The notes under the pieces: model-generated
Seen by the model: the letters and a program-made list of their open reading frames with translations, nothing else
What the model was told of the DNA's origin: nothing
Databases searched by the model: none
From: Oscillospiraceae bacterium
GTDB lineage: Bacteria; Bacillota; Clostridia; Oscillospirales; CAG-272
NCBI GenBank assembly: GCA_015065205.1
Contig: SVQS01000030.1
Location: 1 to 14,289 of the forward strand
Length of the DNA stretch: 14,289 bases
Direction: 5' to 3'
Program-made: the position numbers and the translations under genes
In this document: in pieces, positions 1-6,371 of the stretch
Layout of the letters: every line of letters starts with the position of its first letter
Position numbering within the stretch: position 1 is the stretch's first letter

Positions 1-111
1 TTTGCCGAGCACATTCTGCGCGAGCACGGATTTATGATCAACTGCGGAATTTCCGTTCTCTACGGTGTTTGTGCCGCTTGTATGCGCAAAGGAGAAGAGA
101 GCCATGCATGA
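1..111 (+). CDS. Fur-family metal-responsive regulator, C-terminal fragment
   Basis: Frame 1 is open from the window edge to a TGA at 109-111 and gives the last 36 residues of a protein. The segment ISVLYGVCAACMRK, with its CxxC pair after an aromatic-Gly, is the typical C-terminal end of Fur/PerR/Zur regulators, where the cysteines help hold a structural zinc ion. The N-terminal winged helix and metal-sensing site are off the window, so the metal (iron, zinc, manganese or peroxide) cannot be read. The stop overlaps the next gene's start by 8 bases, so the two are co-transcribed and probably translationally coupled. A metal exporter next door suggests a metal-homeostasis role. Confidence 0.8.
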   Translation, partial: FAEHILREHGFMINCGISVLYGVCAACMRKGEESHA

Positions 112-997
112 GTTTTTACATCTTTTGGAACACAGCATCCTGCACACGCTTATCGACACCGCAAAGGTCGTTCCGTTTTTGTTCCTATCCTATTTGTTAA
201 TGGAGTTTTTGGAGCATAAAGCGGGTGGTGCTCCCGAGCGTTGGTTACGTACATCCGGTAAGATCGGTCCCCTTGTTGGAGGCGCACTTGGTGTGCTTCC
301 GCAATGCGGATTTTCAGCGGCGGCGACCGGGTTTTATACAGGTCGCTTGATTACCACGGGAACACTCATCGCGGTCTATCTTTCCACATCCGACGAAATG
401 CTTCCTATTTTAATCTCGAACGGTGCGCCGATTCCTACCGTTCTTAAATTATTGGCAACCAAGCTCCTTATCGGTGTTGGGGCAGGCTTTGCCATTGATG
501 GCATTACCCGTTTGCTTCGCCGAGGCAAAGAGGATGCGCAAGAGCCCGGCATCGAGGAGCTTTGCGAGCGCGAAAACTGCGATTGCGGTGACCGTTTTGT
601 GCTTTCCGCACTCAAGCATACGGCATACATTACCGTTTTTCTTTTGCTTTTTACTTTTGTGCTAAATCTTGGCATAGAACTTGTGGGAGAAGAAAACATT
701 CAAAGCGTTGTTCTCGGACGCCCTGTTTTGGGCAGCTTTTTGGCGGCATTTGTGGGGCTCATTCCCAACTGTGCATCGTCGGTGGCACTTACATCGCTGT
801 TTGCCGACGGTGTTATCAGCAGCGGCGCATTGCTTTCGGGACTGATGGTAAACGCAGGTGTAGGACTTGCCATTCTCTTCCGCAACAATCGCCCCGTAAG
901 GGATTCTTTGCGCGTTGTGGGTATTTTGTTCGGCGTTTCGGTGGTTTGCGGCATTTTGATTGACTTGACAGCACTTGGCGCGTGGATTGCGATGTGA
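104..997 (+). CDS. Putative heavy-metal/manganese exporter, 10-TM ArsP_2-like permease
   Basis: A 297-residue, very hydrophobic protein resembling the ArsP_2 family (putative 10-TM heavy-metal exporter, often named putative manganese transporter); the substrate is not proven. The two halves are related: GVLPQCGFSAA (C68) in the first and GLIPNCASSVA (C223) in the second place a Pro-x-Cys in equivalent membrane segments, as expected for an inverted-repeat transporter. The hydrophilic loop between the halves carries C154-ENC-DC (C154, C159, C161), a plausible metal-binding site. The start is ATG 104, preceded by GGAGAAG at 91-97. An upstream GTG at 65 is in frame but has no ribosome binding site and would extend deep into the Fur gene. 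Overlap with the Fur-family gene suggests that regulator controls it. Confidence 0.8.
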   Translation: MHEFLHLLEHSILHTLIDTAKVVPFLFLSYLLMEFLEHKAGGAPERWLRTSGKIGPLVGGALGVLPQCGFSAAATGFYTGRLITTGTLIAVYLSTSDEMLPILISNGAPIPTVLKLLATKLLIGVGAGFAIDGITRLLRRGKEDAQEPGIEELCERENCDCGDRFVLSALKHTAYITVFLLLFTFVLNLGIELVGEENIQSVVLGRPVLGSFLAAFVGLIPNCASSVALTSLFADGVISSGALLSGLMVNAGVGLAILFRNNRPVRDSLRVVGILFGVSVVCGILIDLTALGAWIAM

Positions 998-1009
998 CAC
1001 CGCAAGTAA

Positions 1010-1165
1010 GTTTTTGATGAAGCTTTTTTCAAAAAGCTTCCGCGGTCAAGGGCGCGGAGCCCTTGTCGCCGTCCGCAGACGGCGAAAGGAAACCTCGGCG
1101 TTTCTTTTTAATAGCTTTTTCTTTGCGCCTCCTTTTTGCAAAGAAAAAGCGGCTAAGGCGTTTAT
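1010..1165. repeat. Cluster of four hairpins, REP-like intergenic element
   Basis: Directly after the permease stop come four inverted repeats: GAAGCTTTT/AAAAGCTTC (1019-1040), CAAGGG/CCCTTG (1047-1065), CGCCGTC/GACGGCG (1067-1084), and a perfect 12-base stem CTTTTTCTTTGC/GCAAAGAAAAAG (1115-1149). The order and style match repetitive intergenic elements seen in Clostridia genomes. One of the hairpins may also serve as the 3' end of the Fur-permease transcript, but none is followed by a convincing T-run. No coding potential is seen. Confidence 0.55.
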
Positions 1166-1184
1166 GTGAATAAACAACAAACAA

Positions 1185-1218
1185 AAAAAGAGCAACCTGC
1201 GTACAGGTTGCTCTTTTT
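1185..1218. terminator. Bidirectional intrinsic terminator
   Basis: A perfect 15-base stem with flanking A and T runs (AAAAAGAGCAACCTG / CAGGTTGCTCTTTTT) around a CGTA tetraloop. It lies 14 bases beyond the stop of the minus-strand PEGA-like gene and ends that transcript. The mirrored A and T runs let it stop plus-strand transcription from the permease side as well. Confidence 0.9.
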
Positions 1219-1231
1219 ATGTGTTTTTGAA

Positions 1232-2419
1232 TTATTTTCTGGTAAGGAATTTTTCGAGTTGCTTGCTGAGGGAAAGCTCGATTTTGTTCGAGCGATCGAA
1301 GCGAGCGTCGTGATAGGTACTGCCCATATTTTTGGAGAGAGCTTCCATATGGACGGTTTCTTCGCCAAACAAACCGGTCTCTCTTGCACGCATTTCTTCC
1401 TCTGTCTCGGGAATGCCGAAAATCTTCGCGCGCAGCTTCTTGGATCTCTTTCTGAGGTATCTGCTGAGTCTGTCGGGGTTTTTCTTTGCATCGGGGTTAC
1501 CGGTGTCGCGAGTGTCACGCATAAAGATGACCATATCGTCGTATTCGGAAACCTTGAGCTTGTAACGGATGATACCTCTGTTCTGCTTGGTGAGCAGGGT
1601 ATAAAGAACGATGCGATAGTCGCCATCCACTCTGATGGGGTTGATGGGAGTTTCCAAAACGAGTTGCTTGTTGTAGTAGGGGAACTCTTTTCTGATAACG
1701 ATTTTGAGGGAGTGCAAGCCGGGCTCTACGCGGAAGCAAGAGAATTCGCTATCCAAGTCAACTGCGCCAACCTCCATACCGTCGATGTAAACCACTGCGT
1801 TATCAACCGCACCGCTGAATATTTTGGATTCGGGAGGGCCAACCTTGTCGGCATCAAAATACTCATACTCGTCGTCGTCTTCTTCTTCGCCTTCCATAAC
1901 GTCCTCGTATTCAACGAGCGTTTCAAAGATGGAGCGAACCGAAACAACGATTTGGTTTTCGAGCACGTTGTCGATCTTTTCTCTCTTGAGGTTGTCAAGC
2001 TTGATGTCAACGTGGTCGGATTTGGTTGCGTATTTCTTATACTTCTTTCTGCAAACAATGCTGAGAATGATGTGAACAAGACCGAACACAGCAAACAGGA
2101 TCAAACCGATAACAGAGTATTTGATCGTGTCGTTGAATATGTAATAATCGACAAATCCAAGGTGCGTGAAAAACTCTACATCCAGATTGCCCTCGTGTGT
2201 TGCAATAGCCCACAAAACAAAACCGTAGACTACAAAGCCGATAAGCGATGCCAACGCCAAGAAGCCGATCAAGCGGCGCAGGCGTTCCCAACCCTTCCAA
2301 GAGGTCAAAACTTGTTTTTTGCGGAAAACCGTTTGCAAATAATCTTCCTTGAGCGCTTGAACCTTATCTTGTTCGCGCTTGGGGAGCTTCTTCGCCTTGG
2401 CATATGTATTTTTTGCCAT
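1232..2419 (-). CDS. Two-TM membrane protein with acidic linker and PEGA-like domain
   Basis: A 395-residue protein I cannot assign to a named family. In order: a basic, Lys-rich N-terminus (1-45); two membrane segments (about 51-72 and 101-123); a charged linker with an acidic run EGEEEDDDEYEYFD (about 176-189); a beta-rich domain at about 209-275 with VYIDGMEVG and, later, FRVEPGLHSLKIVI, which resembles the PEGA fold (IDG...G...PG.H.v.v); and a basic C-terminal tail. PEGA domains are commonly surface or cell-envelope binding modules; here the topology places both ends probably in the cytoplasm. ATG 2419 is chosen because GAGGAT sits 7 bases upstream; the longer in-frame ATG at 2446 would place this ribosome binding site inside the gene. 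It is monocistronic, with its own consensus promoter and terminator. Confidence 0.75.
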   Translation of the reverse strand: MAKNTYAKAKKLPKREQDKVQALKEDYLQTVFRKKQVLTSWKGWERLRRLIGFLALASLIGFVVYGFVLWAIATHEGNLDVEFFTHLGFVDYYIFNDTIKYSVIGLILFAVFGLVHIILSIVCRKKYKKYATKSDHVDIKLDNLKREKIDNVLENQIVVSVRSIFETLVEYEDVMEGEEEDDDEYEYFDADKVGPPESKIFSGAVDNAVVYIDGMEVGAVDLDSEFSCFRVEPGLHSLKIVIRKEFPYYNKQLVLETPINPIRVDGDYRIVLYTLLTKQNRGIIRYKLKVSEYDDMVIFMRDTRDTGNPDAKKNPDRLSRYLRKRSKKLRAKIFGIPETEEEMRARETGLFGEETVHMEALSKNMGSTYHDARFDRSNKIELSLSKQLEKFLTRK

Positions 2420-2485
2420 AAGATCTATCCTCATTTCTAAAATCATTTCGCGCCCGAAAAGACGCGATAAACATCCACACTAATT

Positions 2486-2514
2486 ATTATAAATATATTT
2501 TGTGCTTTTGTCAA
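2486..2514 (-). promoter_or_regulatory. Sigma-A promoter of the PEGA-like gene
   Basis: On the minus strand, TTGACA (2514-2509) is followed by a 17-base spacer and TATAAT (2491-2486), a perfect match to the vegetative consensus. Transcription would start near 2479, leaving a leader of about 60 bases with a small CGCG-based hairpin (2452-2468). Confidence 0.85.
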
Positions 2515-2576
2515 GAGGAATTTTATAAAAGATAAATAAATTAAAGAAAAAAGTTTTTGTTTCGCTCAAACAGATG

Positions 2577-2617
2577 CAAAAAAAGAAAAAAAGGAACGAA
2601 AAATCGCACTCGTTCCT
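2577..2617 (-). terminator. Intrinsic terminator of the XRE gene
   Basis: Read on the minus strand, AGGAACG (2617-2611 side) pairs with CGTTCCT (2598-2592) and is followed by two T-runs (2591-2577). It begins 4 bases after the regulator's stop, and separates it from the PEGA-like gene, which has its own promoter. Confidence 0.8.
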
Positions 2618-2620
2618 CGT

Positions 2621-2836
2621 TTATTCATCATAGCGTCTGGGGCAGTCGGTCTGTCCCAACAAAAAGTCGATGCTCGTGTTGTAATAGCGGGCGAGTTTGA
2701 TGAGAATGGCGGTGGGGACATCATTTTCGCCGGTCTCATATTTGGAATAACCCGTTTGCGACATTCCAAGTATTTTGGCGAGCTTGGTTTGCGTCAGGTC
2801 GTGATCCTCGCGCAAGTCTCTCAATCGCGGATACAT
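2621..2836 (-). CDS. XRE-family (Cro/CI-type) transcriptional regulator
   Basis: A 71-residue protein that is essentially one helix-turn-helix domain. The HTH covers about residues 15-36 (LTQTKLAKILGMSQTGYSKYE), and is followed by PTAILIKLARYYNTSIDFLLG, the usual C-terminal helices of small XRE repressors in Bacillota. It has no sensor domain, so any signal must act by other means (partner protein, level or stability). ATG 2836 has AAGGAG 8 bases upstream. It is transcribed divergently from the large surface protein. The shared region holds two matching palindromes, so repression of the neighbour and of itself is the likely role; this is inference from layout. Confidence 0.9.
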   Translation of the reverse strand: MYPRLRDLREDHDLTQTKLAKILGMSQTGYSKYETGENDVPTAILIKLARYYNTSIDFLLGQTDCPRRYDE

Positions 2837-2875
2837 AGCATCAACTCCTTTTCTTTTATCAATTTATTTTACTAT

Positions 2876-2890
2876 AATCTGTTTCAGGTT
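2876..2890. promoter_or_regulatory. Palindromic operator 1 (likely XRE site)
   Basis: AATCTGTTTCAGGTT, read on the other strand AACCTGAAACAGATT, has the same AACCT-N5-AGRTT layout as site 2. The centres are 25 bases apart. It lies just upstream of the surface-protein -35 and next to a weak minus-strand -10 (TATAGT), so it could act on both genes. Confidence 0.55.
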
Positions 2891-2891
2891 A

Positions 2892-2920
2892 TTGACATTT
2901 AACCTAAAATAGGTTATAAT
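2892..2920 (+). promoter_or_regulatory. Sigma-A promoter of the surface-protein gene
   Basis: TTGACA (2892-2897), a 17-base spacer and TATAAT (2915-2920) form a perfect consensus promoter about 25 bases upstream of the ribosome binding site. A promoter this strong in front of a large surface protein only makes sense if it is repressed; the palindrome at 2901-2915 fills its spacer. Confidence 0.85.
2901..2915. promoter_or_regulatory. Palindromic operator 2 inside the promoter spacer
   Basis: AACCT-AAAAT-AGGTT is a perfect 5-5-5 inverted repeat. It occupies the spacer between -35 and -10 and touches the first base of the -10 hexamer, so a bound protein would exclude RNA polymerase. Together with site 1 it defines a candidate XRE operator consensus. 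Confidence 0.65.
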
Positions 2921-2951
2921 TAATGTATTCATCGAAAGGAGGATGAAGAAA

Positions 2952-5675
2952 ATGAAAAAAATTATTTTGATACTTGTGTTAGTCCTTGTGTTGGGATTGG
3001 CAGGATTTGTGGCGTACACGGTTCTCACAAGAGAGCAAAACGCTTACGATTTAGCCAAAGAGGCAGGCTACGAGGGCACGATGGACGAGTGGCTCGGATC
3101 CATCGCGAGCGACAGCGAAAAAACCGCGTTCGAGCTCTACCGTGATGCCACAGACTACGAGGGTATGGAGTTGCTTTGGAAGGTGGACCTTTACAAAAAC
3201 GCTCTCACGACCTACACGGTTACCTTTGATGGCGACGAGGGCATCTTGCCCGAGGGAACGGCAACAGAGGCAAAAATGCTTGCAGGCTGCTACTTGACCT
3301 TGCCCACTCCCACAAAAGAGGGCTACTATTTTAAGGGTTGGAGAATCGGAGACGTCCTCTATGCACCCGAGGACTCTGCCGCTCCTATTTTGGGTGACGT
3401 TACCGCAAAAGCGGAATGGGAAATTAAGGTTTTCTCGGTTCAATTTGTCGACCAAAACGATAAGGTTTTGAAAACAGAGAGCGTTCCTTACGGCAGTGCG
3501 GCAACCGCACCCGAGGCTCCCGCGGTAGAGCACTACATCTTTAGCGCGTGGGATGCTGATTTTTCGTCTGTTGCTTCGGATATGACGGTAAAAACTGTTT
3601 ATGAGCCCCTGCTTTATACCGTTACGTTTGATACCGACGGCGGCGAGCTTCCCGAGGGTTTTGTGGCAACGATGAAGCCTCAAAGCGGAACCTTGGTTGA
3701 ACTCCCCGTTCCCACAAAGTACGGACACGAGTTTATTGGTTGGCAGAGAGTAGATGTCGAAACCGATGCTGTTTTGGGAAGTCCCATAACGAGTACGTCT
3801 GATATAACCTTAAAGGCTGTTTGGGTTCAAAACCTCTTCACGGTCACGTTTTTGGATAAAGACGGCAACATTTTGAAGAAGGAAACGGTAGAACGCGGTC
3901 ACATGGCAACCGCACCCGACGCCCCCAAGGTAGAACGCTTCCGTTTTCAAAATTGGGATGCAGATTTTACGGCTATCACCGAGGATTTGACGGTTACTGC
4001 TGTTTATCTTCCCACTTATATCATTTCTTATGACACGGGCGACGGCTCTGTTGTTGCAGATACCGAATTTTGCTCCAACGAAATGCCCATCGCTCCTGCG
4101 GCACCCACAAAGCGTTTCCATTCGTTTGAGGGCTGGTTCCTTGACAAAGAATACACCATTCCTTACGATTTTTCTGCTTTGTTGGTTCAAGATATTACTC
4201 TCTATGCTTACTTTGTTGCCGATTATTGCCCCATTTACACAGCAGAAGAGTTGTTTGCCATTGGCGACGACAACGAGGGCAAATATTATCTTGCAAACGA
4301 CATCAGCCTGAGCGGCACACAATGGATTCCTCTCAAAGGCTTCAAGGGCGTGTTTGATGGCAACGGATACAAAATTACCGACTTTACCATCTCTGCAGAT
4401 GGCGATGCAGGCTTCTTTGTTTCTAACAGCGGCACCATTCAAAACCTCACCCTTGCCGATTTTACAATGTATGTTTCTACGCAAAACACACACGTTAACT
4501 TTAACGCAGGTGCATTGGTTGGTACGAATGAGGGTACTGTTGATAACTGCCATATTAGAGATGCTGTTTTGACTTGCTATTATTATCGTCAAGCAAAAAG
4601 CGGTACTGTAATGGCATATACCGGAGGTTTAGTTGGTGTCAATAGTGGTTTCGTTTCTGATTCGAGTGTAACAGAAACTATTATCAACGGTACTGTAGAA
4701 GCGTATGCTTATTGTGCAGGGGCTTCCGGATCTGGATCTCAATATGATCGTCACACATCTTCCCTGTATCAAACACTGTACATTGGTGGTGCGATCGGTG
4801 ATAATAGGGGCGAAATGGGCGGAGTCGTCTCTAATGTAATTGTAGCAGGAAGTGCTATTGCAAGAGGTTATTCAGGTTATCATAGTTCCTATTTCGGCGG
4901 CAGTTCGGGTTACGACACAATGTACGCACACGGCAATTTGGCGGTAGGTGGTTGTGCGGCTTTGAATAGCGGTATCATTTCGTATAGCGAGAGCAACATT
5001 GAATTGGTATGCTCTGCAACTGAAAGCAAGCCGACACAGGGTGATACATACCCTCGCATTTATTTCGGCGGCTTTGTACAAGAAAACAGCGGCTCGATTG
5101 ATAAGTGCAATGCAACTGCAACAATGAAAGCCGATTACACCTTCTGGGAAGTTTCGGCAGGCGGCTTTGTTAGTGTTAATAAAAATCAAATCACCAACTG
5201 CCACGCAAATGTTACCATCGAAACGGTAGATGCAAGAACCGATACCCCGAAGAATAACTCCATCGGTGGCTTTGTTGCTCTCAATCAGGGAACCATTACG
5301 TTCTGCTACGCCACCTATGATATCGATACACAAACGCTTGGCACCATTGGCGGTTTTGTAGGCCGCAACGAAAAGAGTGCCACCATTATGAAGTGTATTG
5401 CCGATGGCGATATTACCTACACGGGCGAGCCTTTGGGCGTTGCATCCTTTATTGGTGCAAAGGATGACGGCTCTACGCTCTTCAAGAACTATTATAGCAC
5501 CGAAAGCACAATAATGCAAGGAGAGACCGATGTAACCGTTGAAGATCCCAACGCAACGGGAGCAGATCTTTTGACTTTGCTGAGCAAGGAATTTCTTATT
5601 GACACTCTCGGATATAACACCGAGGTTTGGGAAGTCGTCGACGGACAATATCCCACGCTTATCGCAGGCGAATAA
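2952..5675 (+). CDS. Membrane-anchored surface protein with InlB-type and GLUG-type repeats
   Basis: A 907-residue protein. The N-terminus is a signal/anchor helix (about 2-23), followed by AYDLAKEAGYEGTMDEWL, a short motif common after the leader of Clostridia surface proteins. Next are five Flg_new/InlB B-repeat-like modules (about residues 90-430), each ending in a G/W-rich segment such as GYYFKGW, YIFSAWDADF or FEGWF; they alternate long and short forms. A beta-helix-type region then follows (about 430-870): IYTAEELFAI...GVFDGNGYKITDFTI, then about eight GLUG-like repeats (GALVGTNEGTV, GGLVGVNSGFV, GGFVALNQGTI and others). No LPxTG or other sorting signal is visible, so it is probably held by the N-terminal helix. 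Likely an adhesin, ligand unknown. ATG 2952 is preferred because AAAGGAGG ends at 2942, 9 bases upstream; ATG 2943 is too close. Confidence 0.85.
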   Translation: MKKIILILVLVLVLGLAGFVAYTVLTREQNAYDLAKEAGYEGTMDEWLGSIASDSEKTAFELYRDATDYEGMELLWKVDLYKNALTTYTVTFDGDEGILPEGTATEAKMLAGCYLTLPTPTKEGYYFKGWRIGDVLYAPEDSAAPILGDVTAKAEWEIKVFSVQFVDQNDKVLKTESVPYGSAATAPEAPAVEHYIFSAWDADFSSVASDMTVKTVYEPLLYTVTFDTDGGELPEGFVATMKPQSGTLVELPVPTKYGHEFIGWQRVDVETDAVLGSPITSTSDITLKAVWVQNLFTVTFLDKDGNILKKETVERGHMATAPDAPKVERFRFQNWDADFTAITEDLTVTAVYLPTYIISYDTGDGSVVADTEFCSNEMPIAPAAPTKRFHSFEGWFLDKEYTIPYDFSALLVQDITLYAYFVADYCPIYTAEELFAIGDDNEGKYYLANDISLSGTQWIPLKGFKGVFDGNGYKITDFTISADGDAGFFVSNSGTIQNLTLADFTMYVSTQNTHVNFNAGALVGTNEGTVDNCHIRDAVLTCYYYRQAKSGTVMAYTGGLVGVNSGFVSDSSVTETIINGTVEAYAYCAGASGSGSQYDRHTSSLYQTLYIGGAIGDNRGEMGGVVSNVIVAGSAIARGYSGYHSSYFGGSSGYDTMYAHGNLAVGGCAALNSGIISYSESNIELVCSATESKPTQGDTYPRIYFGGFVQENSGSIDKCNATATMKADYTFWEVSAGGFVSVNKNQITNCHANVTIETVDARTDTPKNNSIGGFVALNQGTITFCYATYDIDTQTLGTIGGFVGRNEKSATIMKCIADGDITYTGEPLGVASFIGAKDDGSTLFKNYYSTESTIMQGETDVTVEDPNATGADLLTLLSKEFLIDTLGYNTEVWEVVDGQYPTLIAGE

Positions 5676-5692
5676 TCTAATCAAATAACAAA

Positions 5693-5741
5693 AAGGCTGA
5701 CGCAAATGCAAGGGAAAAACCCGAGCAGGCGCGTCAGCCTT
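5693..5741. terminator. Bidirectional terminator between convergent genes
   Basis: AAGGCTGACGC (5693-5703) pairs with GCGTCAGCCTT (5731-5741), with A-run before and T-run after. The 27-base loop has its own GGG-AAAAA-CCC hairpin. It serves the surface-protein gene on plus and the DUF378 gene on minus, whose stop lies in the T-run. Confidence 0.85.
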
Positions 5742-5747
5742 CGTTTT

Positions 5748-5966
5748 TTAGTCCTCGATCTTGTCAAAGGTCTCGCGAGCGCGAAACAGCAGAGAGATGC
5801 ACCAAACGCCGGCAAGGCCTACAACGGTGTAGATGATGCGGCTGAGCAGCGAGGATTGTCCGCCACAGATCCAGGCAACGATGTCGAATTGAAACAGTCC
5901 GATGCTGCCCCAGTTGAGCGCGCCTACAATGGTCAAAATCAGCGAAATGCGATCCAATATCATCAT
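5748..5966 (-). CDS. DUF378 small membrane protein (YuzA-like)
   Basis: A 72-residue protein with two membrane segments. The N-terminal half has IVGALNWGSIGLFQFDIVAWI and the second has LLSRIIYTVVGLAGVW; GALNWG, the buried Asp and SRIIY-VGLAG are the DUF378 signature. Function in this family is unknown. ATG 5966 follows AAGGAGAC with a 4-6 base gap; a second ATG (5963) directly follows in frame and would also work. No convincing promoter was found in the 150 bases upstream. Confidence 0.85.
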   Translation of the reverse strand: MMILDRISLILTIVGALNWGSIGLFQFDIVAWICGGQSSLLSRIIYTVVGLAGVWCISLLFRARETFDKIED

Positions 5967-6107
5967 GATTGTCTCCTTTGCGTATTGCGGAATTGCATCG
6001 GCAAAAATTGCGCGACGGTTTTGAAATTCCGACTGCTTGTAGTATGTGCTGTTGTCAAATTGTTATGCACGTCTCCGAAAAAAAGAAATTTTGTGCAAAA
6101 AAACACA
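5967..6107. other. Intergenic stretch upstream of the DUF378 gene, no gene seen
   Basis: No reading frame with a ribosome binding site is visible. A minus-strand TTGACA occurs at 6058-6053 but lacks a good -10 at proper distance. The rest of the gap (to 6371) is covered by the promoter and element entries that follow. Confidence 0.5.
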
Positions 6108-6125
6108 CATTTGTTGACAAATGTT
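6108..6125. promoter_or_regulatory. 18-base palindrome over the -35 of the recG leader promoter
   Basis: ACATTTGTT-GACAAATGT reads as a perfect inverted repeat (ACATTTGT/ACAAATGT) that covers the TTGACA hexamer. The half-site context ACACATTTGTTG (6105-6116) recurs as a direct repeat at 6161-6172, just past the expected transcription start. This is the layout of a repressor operator; no candidate regulator lies close by. Confidence 0.45.
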
Positions 6126-6142
6126 TGCAATTAAGATATAAT
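6114..6142 (+). promoter_or_regulatory. Consensus sigma-A promoter driving repeat A and recG
   Basis: TTGACA (6114-6119), a 17-base spacer and TATAAT (6137-6142). The start would be near 6149, giving recG a leader of about 220 bases that contains all of the structured element A. A short RNA ending within the leader is also possible. Confidence 0.85.
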
Positions 6143-6172
6143 TAAACAAAAGACAAACATACACATTTGTTG

Positions 6173-6348
6173 TTCTCAACTCTCTTAACGGGCAGGGTCT
6201 CGGTGGCGCCTGACCGTTTGCGAGAGCAAAAGCAAGCATAGGCTTGCGCCAACTGTCTATTAGTAAACTAACGAATTCATTTTTGACATATTTGTGTGAG
6301 AGTTCTTGAGGGGGTGTGGGGGAACTTCTTGCAAGAAGTTCCCCCACA
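6173..6348 (+). ncRNA. Structured dispersed element, copy A (candidate leader RNA)
   Basis: This segment aligns along its length with the reverse strand of 11881-12055. Visible structure: a possible closing stem AACTCTC (6178-6184) with GAGAGTT (6298-6304); hairpin S1, AACGG-g-CAGG (6187-6196) with CCTG-a-CCGTT (6209-6218) around a 12-base loop GTCTCGGTGGCG; hairpin S2, GCAAGC (6232-6237) with GCTTGC (6242-6247); and a 16-base terminal palindrome (6315-6348) on the arms TGTGGGGGAACTTCTT. S1 and S2 keep pairing in copy B through compensatory changes. It follows a strong promoter and ends 24 bases before the recG start. It may be a leader RNA, a small RNA or a REP/MITE-type mobile repeat; I do not recognise a described class. 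Confidence 0.45.
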
Positions 6349-6371
6349 AAAAAGAAAAAGGAGGTGCAATA

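Noticed and set aside
1166..2440. A 424-codon open frame on plus opposite the PEGA-like gene
   Set aside because: The minus-strand frame has membrane segments, domain-like repeats, a consensus promoter, ribosome binding site and terminator; the plus frame starts inside the terminator and has none of these.
5706..6134. A 142-codon plus-strand frame over the DUF378 gene
   Set aside because: It is antisense to a recognisable DUF378 protein and composed of low-complexity shadow sequence.
6190..6220. T-box riboswitch in element A (GGTGGCGCC resembles the T-box core)
   Set aside because: The match to the conserved T-box sequence is poor, no specifier loop or terminator pair is seen, and the downstream gene is recG rather than an aminoacyl-tRNA synthetase or amino-acid gene.
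6306..6371. Upstream in-frame start for recG
   Set aside because: It lies in the palindrome of element A and has no ribosome binding site, while ATG 6372 has a near-perfect one and starts the RecG-like sequence.
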